A stretch of DNA of 64,000 nt. It comes from Montifringilla adamsi (taxonomy: Eukaryota > Chordata > Aves > Passeriformes > Passeridae). Positions 11,871-21,694 of this stretch are shown piece by piece. The notes below the pieces were generated by a model. The model saw nothing but the letters and a program-made list of their open reading frames with translations, had not been told where the DNA came from and ran no database searches. The stretch spans positions 9,906,099 through 9,970,098 of the forward strand of contig JAGGNK010006448.1 in NCBI GenBank assembly GCA_017590115.1, written 5' to 3'. Positions within the stretch are counted from its first letter, which is position 1. Each line of letters starts with the position of its first letter. The translations under genes were made by a program, and so were the position numbers.

Positions 11871-12540
11871 AACAGAATCGCAGAATGGTTGAAGTTTGAA
11901 CAGACCTCTGGAGACCATCTGGACCAACCCTGCTCAAGCAGGACCATTTTCAGGGCCCCTTGTTGAACTCTGCGAGGTTCCTGTTGGCCCATTTCTCCAT
12001 CCTGTCAAAGTCCCTCTGGCTGGCAGTGTGTGTCTGATAAATTAGCCCCTCCTCCCAGTCTGATTAGACTGATTAGCAAACTTGCTGAGCATGCACTCTT
12101 ACCCATCTTCTGGATCGCTAAGGATGTCAAACAGGACTGTACCCATTATTGTCCCCTGGTGAACACCACTTTTTCAGCCAGTACATGAACAGCCTCTTTA
12201 TGCAAATCTTGTGGTAAGATCTAAAGATCTAAAGGTAAATAGACCTAACTGAAGTCCAAGTAGTATCCACCACTCTCCCCTCATCTTCCAGGCCAATCAC
12301 TTCATCATACAAGTTTGTTAAGTTGGTCAAGTGTGACTTCAACTTGAGGAATTCATGATGGCCACTCCTGATGATTTTCCTTGTGTTAATGTGCCTGGAA
12401 ATTGTTTCCAGAATTAGCTACTCCATCATCTTTCCTGGGAACAAGGTGAGGTTTACCAGTCTGAGTTCCTTGAGTTCTCCTTCTTCCCTTTCTTGAAGGA
12501 GGTAATATTTACCTTTCCTCCAATCTTTGGGCAAAATACA
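11871..12540 (-). mobile_element. CR1 LINE fragment: reverse transcriptase and short 3' end
   Basis: The element is read on the minus strand. The right part (about 12540-12250) encodes decayed N-terminal reverse transcriptase with SFKKGKKE-, NLT- and PGK-like stretches and an LTNL-Y-D-V-like stretch. The middle (about 12180-12040) contains an S-G-V-x-Q-G-T-I-x-G segment and the KFA motif where FADD should be. About 12020-11950 encodes DFDRMEKWANRNL. Near 11950 the sequence jumps directly to the last 70 bases of a CR1 3' end (11871-11940), so most of the C-terminus and 3' untranslated part is missing. The frame has stops and shifts. Family assignment is strong, subfamily unknown. Confidence 0.88.
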
Positions 12541-13171
12541 TTTTTAGATCTGGACCTGAATAAATGTACTCTGTATGGTCTTAATAGAATATATTTCTAA
12601 GTGAAATATGCTCAGACACTAAAATAACACAAAGGGTAACATTTTTAGGAAACATCTTATAATAAGTTAATTTTTTTTGGTGTGCTAATTTGAATTTCAA
12701 TACTTCTCTTGTTACTATGTTTCCAAATTATTATCTATAGGTGGTTCTATATGTCACTCAATGCATTATAAAAAATCCTGAAAATAAATACATTTAGAGA
12801 GTGCTGTTGTATCTTGTTATCTATGAAAACTACACTTAATTTATTTATTTATTTTTGTAATTAAAGCTGTATAAAGAACAAAGCTAATATATAGTCCTTG
12901 CACAGTACATGCCAATACTTATTCTTGCAAATGTCTACATATGTGTTTAGTAATACTTGCATGAGAATAAATATTTATCAAGTACTCTGGATTATTTTTA
13001 AGGATAAATTAAAATTTGTCTTTCCAAAAAAGTAGGTTCTGAAACATCCTTCACATAAAATTAGCAGAAACAACAAAGGCAGTTGGTTTAAAAACAATCT
13101 TAATGCTTTTCAGATTGACGAATTTAATTGCAGGCACATAAAGTACAGAACTCAACCACTCAGAACATTTG

Positions 13172-13228
13172 CTCAGTCCTTTGCTCTTATCTAGTAGAGC
13201 ACTCAGTCCTTTGCTCTCATTTAGTAGA
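13172..13228 (+). repeat. Tandem duplication, 30-bp period, two copies
   Basis: A 27-base unit beginning CTCAGTCCTTTGCTC at 13172 is repeated at 13202, with two base differences in the second half. Two copies only. It is a local duplication, not a known family. Confidence 0.85.
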
Positions 13229-13546
13229 CTTGTGCATGTATATGGTAAATAGGTTTATTTTTATCAGTGTTTGTGGGATCAGAGATTTAATACTAGTTGG
13301 ACTGTTCATTTTTAGGAAGCCTGCTGTCTTAACTTAAAAACTAATTTTAAAAATTTGTCCCTCCTTAGGTATGTAGAGATTCTTTCTGATTACATCTTGT
13401 AAAACACTTTTCAAACTACTTCCAAAAAGAAAGTATATAAAAGGTTAACGTAATACTTATTTTTGGCTTCATATTCCTATGAAAAAACAGCAATTTGACT
13501 GTATTCATTGTGATTTGAAACCAGATAAATAATAAATAGTTCAAGT

Positions 13547-13671
13547 GATAATTACCTTATTTCAATATTTACAGAAAACTGGCACTTCATCATCATCAAA
13601 GCACATTGAGAATTGTCTTATTATATTTACAAGTGCCTGTTTTCTACAAATATTGAAATTTGGTAATTATC
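13547..13671. repeat. 41-bp inverted repeat, strong hairpin (foldback)
   Basis: The arms are 13547-13587 and 13631-13671, with a 43-base loop. Aligned as a hairpin, 36 of 41 positions pair with no gaps. The unpaired positions, counted from the base, are 11-12 (T opposite T), 25-26 (A-C and C-A) and 34 (T opposite T), leaving paired runs of 10, 12, 7 and 7 pairs. The left arm starts GATAATTACC and the right arm ends GGTAATTATC. What it is remains open: a small non-autonomous DNA element, a microRNA-like precursor, or an inverted duplication made by template switching. The structure itself is directly visible; its function is unknown. Confidence 0.9.
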
Positions 13672-16600
13672 TCTAGCTCTATTTCTTCCTTATCTACTTT
13701 TCAGAATTGAGCAAATAGAAATATCATTTAGTTATTAACATTTTCCAAATATGTATCTGGTTTCTTTTTAATGAGAGTGCACATGTAAAAAGAAGCTAAT
13801 TGCAAAATAAGGTCAATGAAATGGAATGGAGTATCTTTGTATCAGAGGCATCCAAAAGAATGGGTTAAGGCTTGTTATTCAAATAGCTAGATTTAGCGTG
13901 AGTCCATCTCTAAAAGGTAATACCTCTTCACTAAGAAACCTAACTTGACAAAAAGGAGTGATTAACATACATGTATCATGAAATTAAACCCTTTTTTTTT
14001 CTCTCTAGCACATATTGAGCCAGGTTGTGCAGAGCCATTCAGTGTGCTTTACTGAGTCAAGCAGAAAGATGGCATTTCCCCAGGTTGTTATCCCTTATAA
14101 GTCCCTTTGGGACAAGGCAGACAGGACCTGACTGAACCTATCTATATATTGCAATTGTGTTTTCCGCTATGTTGGTTTATGATCACACTGATCTCTACCT
14201 CAAATTATCAAATTATCAAGAGGAATTTATGTGTAACAGAAATGTATAGAAATCTGTTAAACTCTCATCCTTCATAACAAAAACCCATGTTGTTGGAATG
14301 TTGTGAAAGAATTTTTGTATGGTCTTAAGGGAACCATTCACAACCAGAAAATAGGGTACAGGTTACTCCACATCAGTATTAGGTGCAGTTTGTTACAGAT
14401 CTTTTCAGTGTCCTAACATTAAAATCTCTTTTTTTTATTACTTTATTTGGACACACCCTGGAGTCCAGCTCTAGTCTGGAGGGATCTTTAGACACCTCTG
14501 TACTTTATACAAATCAGGACTGTGAACAGGCTCAAACACTGTCCAGTGATTGTACATATAACTTAATTATTTACCTGCTCCTCATCAGGTTTGGTTCAGG
14601 TTTGCATACTCCTACACATGCTGGGGCAAAACACGGAGAGATTTCTCCTGAGATTAATTTAGATTGTTTATTTACAGCTTTATGTTCTTATTATCCATAA
14701 TCATTTTTGTTCTTCTAAAACTAGATACACTGACCACCAAAATTTTTTATGAGAATGATTGGATGAGACTCAAATTATCTTCCCTGTCAGCTGACTTTAT
14801 TATCTTAGCATAACTGAACTGTAATCAGGAGTTATTTTTTGAAAGAATATAGGCAGAATCAAACCAATTAATTTGTATGTAGATGTCAATGCACAGAATA
14901 TGTATTTTGAAGGTGAATAAGATTAATCCCACCCTTCCCTGCTTTCTTAGCTTCTTCTTGTACACTTTTATTCTCATTATGATATATACAGTTGTTAGAG
15001 ATTAACACCCTTCACATCCTTAAAAAAATTCTTGTTCATGTGCCTTATAGAGCAGTTCAGTTAATGTGTACTTCTCAAATTCTTCCACCCCTAAAACAGA
15101 ATCACTTGAAATAAAAGAAGTATCTGATCTTTTTTACCACCTTTCACCATACAGATACCATAAAAAAACTGTAATGTTGTTACAGCAGTGCTGATGTTAC
15201 AGCAGTTCAGCATGAAATTACGCCATAATTAAGACCACACAAAATAACACTAATTTCCTTCCTTCTTTAAGATTCAAATACCTACTGACCTAGATAAGAA
15301 AAATGTGCATTTTTGTCATTTATTGTATCATTCCATTAGAAAGAGCAATGTAGGTAAAAACCCCATTATTCATAATTTAGTGATACATAGCCAGTCTAAA
15401 GAGATAAAAGATCGTGAAATTATTTTCCCGAATCCCTATCATAGTGAAAATTAATTCTAAGACCTTATGCAAATATTGTGCTGGTGAAACAGGTAACAAA
15501 ATTGTTTGGGTATCCCTTTGCTTTAAGTCTTCTGCTGCAGGAAGGGTGAGAGGAAAGATACTTCCCTGATTATTCAATATAATATAGAAGATAAATACTA
15601 ATATCTGTCCCTGTGCACTTTTTAGCAACAGGAAAGGTATGAAATCCGTGAATTTTCTTCAGTGGCCTTTGAGGCAAGAAGAATGAATTCAGGAAGACAT
15701 AATTTTGACTTAATATATGATGAGCAAAATCAGAGGTGCAATTTATAAAAGGAAACTAGAAGTGAACAACACAAAGGGTGCTCTTTCTATAAGCAACTCC
15801 TGCTATTAAAAATTACTTAAATATATAAAACCAGTAATAGATCAGGTCTAGGATTGTTTAACAAGTAATAGGGCTGAAAATATCAGCACTATGAAAAAGA
15901 ATACATATTACATTTTTGCTATACCTCTTTTTTTTTAAATAAATAAATCTGTGGCTTTTATTCTCAAATTATAAGTAAAGCAATGAAACCTTTCTTTTTC
16001 TCTTTGCCTTGTTGCACCTTTTATCCCACAGTACCAGCAACGCACATAAAACAGGCTCTAGACAGGAAGTTTAAGATGGAAAATAACATGAAAAGCCAAC
16101 TCACTCAGTAATGTTGTGTCTTGCATACAACAAACACAGTAACATATTTTATAGCATTTACCCCTCTCTGTACTCCTGCAAGTTCCTCACTCTTAATTCT
16201 GACATGTTCTTGTCAAGCAGTGGCAAAAGCTGCCCTGTCAGACAAATGTCTCTGCAGAGCCTTGTAAGAGGGGCCTCACAAACAGCATCTCAACACTTCA
16301 AGGGCTTGGGCAGAACAAAGATCTGTCTATCCACTATGGCAGGCAATCCTATCACAGAAATATCATCCTGAAATCCAGTTCCTGAAATTCTGCATCCACC
16401 TTAATCCACAAAAGGCTTTTCCAGTCCTAGTAATACACAATATCTATAGCAAAGTGTAAAAGCCATAAATTATAATGTGCCATAAAAAGAGACATGAACT
16501 TGTGGGTATATTCAGCAAAGTCACCTAATAAAAAGTGACATATTCCAGATTTCTATATAATTTTCCAAGTTTCTCAAGGCAGCTTTATAAATGTGGTTTT

Positions 16601-17465
16601 ATTACTTTGGCAAGTGAAGACTGTATGTTCAAACAAAGAACATTGCAAACATTATGTGTTTTTATAAGGAATCAGAAGGAAGTATGCCAGAGCATCTTGA
16701 CATCAGAATCTCAAAATTTAACAACATTATATGCATCCTTCAGAAATGGAAAATTGGACTCGTACCATGAAAATGATGACAAAAATTATTTTCAAAGTAC
16801 AGCTGCACTATCTTCCTTGCTACAAATAATTAAAAAAATGTGTTCTAAGCTTCATATTTAATATTTTTAAATAAGGAGTATCAATTTCAAACCATTTTAG
16901 AATGTTAATTTTGCCATTTTAAAATGTTACACAAGAAACAGTCTTGATTTAACTGCAGAAGATAAAAGACTTAAATCAGAAATAGATATCTGAAAGTGTA
17001 TTAAAGGCTTGTCTGTCAATGACTCAGGAAAAGTTAATATACTATAAGCATACATAACTTACAACAGGTTAAGAGAAAGGAATAATTTTAACATATTAAC
17101 TACTGCTAATGCATTCTCTTTATTTAAAGATGCATATTTCATTATAAATGGCTTACTGAATTATGAGATGGCTTTTATATCTCTTTATTTCATTTTGAAT
17201 GTGTTAAGGTTTATTGTATCCTGCCAGCAACTACCACAACTATCTCTACTTCACTTTCAGAAAATGTTTTCATTACACATTGCTTCTAAGTATATTTAAA
17301 GTATTCACAATGAATTTTGAAATATGGAAATACATTTTATGCTATCACATTGGGATTTTGTGTCAAACGTAGATGCACTGTTGATATTTAGAGTTATAGT
17401 TTCTATGGGTTTGTCTATTTTTATATCCATGTGCAAATGTATACCTGTTGCTAATACTGTAACTG

Positions 17466-18297
17466 ATGCATGGAGGACTGGCTGAAGGGCAGAGTCCAAA
17501 GGGTAGTAGTGAGTGGGGCTACATCTAGCTGGTGACCAGCTGCCAGTGGCATTCCTCAGAGCTCAGTTGGGGCCAGTCCTCTTCAGTCAGCAATCTGGAT
17601 GTAGGACAATGGAACATGCCATTAGGAAGTTTTCTGACAACACCAAACTGGGAGCTGCTGTTGACACTCTTGAGGGACAAAAGGTCTTGCAGAGTGATCT
17701 GCATACATTGGAGCATCGGCATGAAATTTAACAAGTCCATATGCTGGATTCTGTACCTAGGACAGAGTAAAGATGGGCAAAAGTAAAATCTGGGAGAACA
17801 GAGGCTTGAGGTCCTCTGTATTCAGCACTGGTGCAGCCTCTCCCAGAGTGCTGTGTGCAGTGCTGGGCCCCATAACTTAAGAAGGATACTGAAGTCCTTC
17901 AATGCATTGAGAGGAGAGAAACAGTTCTGCTGAAAAGTCTGGAAGTCGTGTCCTGTGAGGAGTGGCTGAGGACTTTGGGCTTGTCTAGTTTGGAGAAAGG
18001 AGGCTGAAGCACCATCTCTTTGCTCTCTACCTTCCTGGGGAGGGGCAGTGGAGAGGGAGGAGCTGACCACTCCTCCCTGGGATGTGAAAGGATGTGTGGG
18101 AACGGTCAAACCCTGGAACAGGCATCCTAGACAGGTGGGCACTGTCTAGGTTTCTGTCAGGTGCTGATTAGGAGACATTTGGCCAATGCCCTTAACAACA
18201 TTCTTTAACTTGGTCAGCCCTGAAATGCTCAGGTAGTTGAACTAAAGGGGTGTTGTAACTTCCTACCATATTGGAACTATTCCATTTATTCTATTGT
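17466..18297 (+). mobile_element. CR1 LINE fragment: reverse transcriptase to 3' end
   Basis: The plus strand begins with a WLKGRVQRVVVSGAT-like segment at 17474-17520. The region of the catalytic motif follows at about 17620-17655 (RKFSDNTKLGAAVDTLEG, where FADD has become FSDN). Then come MKFNKS near 17725, a short gap, and the LYSALVQPLPECCVQCWAP region near 17820-17870. The 3' untranslated part contains a G-rich GAGGGAGGAG segment at about 18050 and ends near 18297 with a decayed ATTCT-type tail (TTTATTCTATTG). Segments are missing between the RT and C-terminal parts (near 17790) and in the 3' untranslated part (near 18115). It is 5' truncated and inactive. Confidence 0.9.
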
Positions 18298-19389
18298 AGG
18301 CTATGCTTGCTACTCTAAATTAATGAAAATACAGTTGATAGTGCTGATGAAGTGAAGAGACTGACCACGTCATCATCGGGGAAACACACAGGATGTGTTT
18401 AAGTTGCTTAAACATTTGAGATGCTTTCACATGTGCTGCCAAGCCTCCAGCTGTGAGTCCAGAAAAACACAGTTCTGTTGTAGGTCTAGCAGAATATCTG
18501 TCTCATCTAAGAAGATGTCTCTGGGTACTTAAAATGGCATGATATCCTTTGGCTTATGTATCTAAATAGCCCACTCATTTAATCATTCCCTTATTCCTTG
18601 TGAAGGTGTACCTTGGATCTCTGTTGAATGTAGTGGTAATTTAGGCATGTATAGCTCACACGTAAACATCTGACTCTTAGTAGTAGGGCAGGTTGAACCT
18701 CATGCCCACTGCTTACCACTGAGTGATTTCCCTATGATTGTACTCTTTCATGTCACCTAGAGTTGAAGTCAGAAGATGTTTGATTTCTTTGTCCCATAAA
18801 TACGAGGTTATCATTAATTTTTCAAATGCCTACAATACAATGCATTTGACTGAAAATTTGTCTGGGTAAGAGTGATTACCTATATTAGACTACAAAATTT
18901 TATGCCTAAAGCAATCCTATAGGTATAAGGTGATTTGAAAATAACTGTAGGTGAAACAGTTCACTCAAGACAGTTCGAAAGGGAGAGGAAAATGAGTTTT
19001 ATTATTTTGTTTTCAATAAATGCCTCTATTGTCTTCATTCTTTGTTCATAGCTGTCTTGTTAGATTTTGGAGATTTTAGCATCACAGTGTAATTGATACT
19101 AGGACATCAAAAAAGATTAACCAAAGATTAAGTTGGCACAAGAGTTTTTTCTGACATGTACTAAAAGTAAATGCCCAGATAAAAAACCCAACAGCATATG
19201 GCAATACTTCTTCAAACCTACAAGATTTCCTGAGGCAGAAAACGTTTGTATGGATTTTTCTGACATGAATTTGTCTAGTCTTCCTACAAGCCCATTTACA
19301 TTTTTATCATCCACAATACTTTGTGTCAAGGTGATACACACTCTATCTGTAACCATGTTTTGAACCTGACAGCTGACAGCTTCATTTGA
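18298..19389. other. Unassigned DNA
   Basis: No gene, structural RNA or repeat is recognised. Two overlapping open frames of 76-79 codons on opposite strands at 19117-19363 have no domain. The 3' end of this block (19160-19389) may belong to the ancient LINE remnant that follows, but I cannot show similarity. Confidence 0.5.
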
Positions 19390-20160
19390 TGCCTACTACT
19401 GCCTTTGCTGTCAAGGGGCAGAGAACAACAGATCAGTTTTCTACATGTTCTATCATTTCCCCCTCAGTCATTTCTTCTTCAAGCAGAAGAGTCCCAGACT
19501 ACTTATTTATTCCTTGTAAAGATACTGTTTCATACTTCTCATATTCTTTGTTGTCCTTCTCTTAACCTTATCCAGTTCCTCTCTATAATTTTGTTTTCTG
19601 GGCACTTAGAGTACAGACAGTAGGCGAAATTCTTTATGCAGCTTTATAATAACATTGTCCATTGTTTTTATTCTATGCTTCAATTCTAAAAACTCAGTAG
19701 TTATTGTTACTGAGATTCACCTAATATCTTAATGATTTTCTTTGGTATAACTTCAGGACCATTTCTTTAACTGATAGAAATTGATTCAAAATTCAAAAGG
19801 GAAAGTGATTCTTTGCCACAAACATCACTTAATATTTACCTATACTGGCTGCATTTTGCTAGCTATTTTCTTCCCTAATCCCCTAAAATGCTTTGTTGGA
19901 TCCTTCATTGTTGACCTCAGTCTTCACTATATCAGATGGCTTAGTAATAGCAGTATTTTCACTTTACTTTTCACCTCTTTTCTAGGTAATTTATGCATGT
20001 TTTGAATTATATGGGCCCAACACAAAGTCTTATGGAATATCATTGATGTTCTCCATCCACAGTGATAACCAGTCATTTACTGCCGTTTTTTCATTCTCTT
20101 TTTGAACCACCTTTAAATATGTACCAAGATCTGTTAGTCTGTAATTTACCTAATAAACTT
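19390..20160 (-). mobile_element. Ancient CR1/L3-like LINE remnant
   Basis: The plus-strand text shows the reverse complement of the old amniote CR1/L3 3' region. A segment at about 19480-19610 resembles the 'trouble-shooting' order seen in that family: a TTCAAG-AGAGTCCCAG-like start, a TTGTTGTCCTTCTCTTAACC segment, then TTTCTGGGCACTTAGAGTA. A further segment at about 20005-20130 (GGGCCCAACACAAAGTC, then TTATGGAATATCATTGATG) matches the reverse-transcriptase PQG region in antisense. The middle is too decayed to follow. It is far more diverged than the other CR1 copies, so it probably represents an early insertion. Recognition is by pattern memory and needs a profile search. Confidence 0.6.
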
Positions 20161-21241
20161 CTGTGATGCACATAGTGAGCTAGATCTCCTTCAGCACTTG
20201 CTTGTTGTAACCCCATAAAGTCAGTTGCGACAACATAGGGGTAAAACTCTGTGTATATTCACCTCTAAGAAGTGAGACTAGGCGATAAAATATCTTCCTT
20301 GGCCCACAGCTTTGTGAAACTCTGAAGACAGCTGCCATCTTAGAATGAAGAAGAATGTGAAGAGCATGAACATGGGGAATTCTGTGACTGTGGCTAGATT
20401 GTATTTATAAACTAACAAGCTCATAAAAGTATTACAACTAGTACAGTTTAATATTAAAATGCAATAAAATCATACTGAATCCTCACATTTTCCCCACATA
20501 TCCCAGAAGGCTTTCTACAGAATGAATACAAGAACAGCTATGAATCAAGTATAATTCTGGCTGCAATAAATAAGATCAACAAGCAGCCCTAAGGGTAGCT
20601 CCAGCACAGTAGTTTACCATCTTTTTTATTAGTTATATAAACAGCCTCAAGATATTTTGTCATGTGAGATCCTCCTGGCATCTTTAAAAAACCTGAAACC
20701 TTTTAATCTGCCTGTAAAAGCTTGTAATGTGTAGCTCAGTCTTGCAGCCCTGTGCCTTATCTCCATGTACAGCAAAGGCTAATTTGTCCCCTTTAAGCTT
20801 TTCACTGCAACCTGATGCTCTTAATCACCCCCTGAAACTCTGCTCTGTTTATCCTCTTTTACAGAGACAGGTGCAAAGGATTTTATTAATGCAATACCTT
20901 CTTAAGTGGTTTAGTTTATCCCTTACTATTGATCCAATGGTTTAAATCCATTAAGAGGGTGCGAACAGACACTTTTATTCTTTGCTTAATAGAATCCATT
21001 CTAGAAAAAAAATAGGACATAGTATTCTGTCCTACACCTTTTTTTTTTCTCTAAAACCTGAGACCAAAAGTAGATTACAGAAGATCTAGGTGCTATGTAT
21101 TTTGGTTGACATTTGTTTCTCTGTCTGTTAATCTCCAAGTAATCTATTCAGATTTTAAAAATTCATATATAACATTTTTGTAATAATATTAGTATTCTAA
21201 ATAAGACTGCATACTAAAAACCTGCTGAACTTTTCATACAG
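20161..21241. other. Unassigned DNA
   Basis: No supported gene. A 72-codon frame at 20727-20945 lacks any recognisable domain. Nothing else distinctive is visible beyond AT-rich runs. Confidence 0.5.
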
Positions 21242-21694
21242 GCTATATGTTACACAAGACATGGACATACTGGAGACTTTGCACTGAAGGGCTGCAAAGG
21301 TGATTAAAGGTCAGGAGCATCTCATTTGTGAGGAAAGTCACAGACAGCTAGACTGCTCAGGGAAAATGTCATCAGTGTAAACAAAACATGAAGAAAGGGT
21401 GTGAAAAGAACAGAGACAGGCATTCTTCACCGGTGCCCAGTGACAGGACCAGAGTGAATGAGCAGAAACAGAAACACAGGAGATTCTCTCTGAATTTTGA
21501 TCATGAGGGTGGTTGATGAATCGCTTGCACAGCTTGCCTACATAGGTTGTGCATCCTCCATTCTTGGAGATCTTCAAAAGCCTCCTGGGATGGTCCTGGG
21601 CAACCATCTCTTAGTGGCCAGCTTGAGGAAAGGATTGGTCCAGATGACCTGCAGAGGTCCCTTCCAAACTTAACCTTTTTTAATTCTGAGAAAG
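21242..21694 (+). mobile_element. CR1 LINE 3' fragment
   Basis: The plus strand has the end of CR1 ORF2 and its 3' untranslated part. A GGGCTGCAAAGGTGATTAA segment at about 21288 is followed by AGGAGCATCTCATTTGTGAG. Then come GGTGCCCAGTGACAGGACCA at 21432, the GGAGATCTTCAAAAGCCTCC segment near 21568, and the terminal GGTCCAGATGACCTGCAGAG at 21637, followed by CCCTTCCAAACTTAACC. This order is diagnostic for avian CR1. It is heavily 5' truncated, as is usual for LINE insertions, and has no coding capacity. Confidence 0.93.

Larger units (their letters stand above)
12541..17465. other. Unassigned AT-rich DNA containing a foldback structure
   Basis: There is no supported gene and no dispersed repeat that I recognise. 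Open frames of 86-108 codons at 14383-14700, 16111-16371 and 16535-16861 lack domains and good contexts and are regarded as chance. The block includes a 30-bp-period duplication at 13172-13228 and the inverted repeat at 13547-13671, listed separately. Confidence 0.55.
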
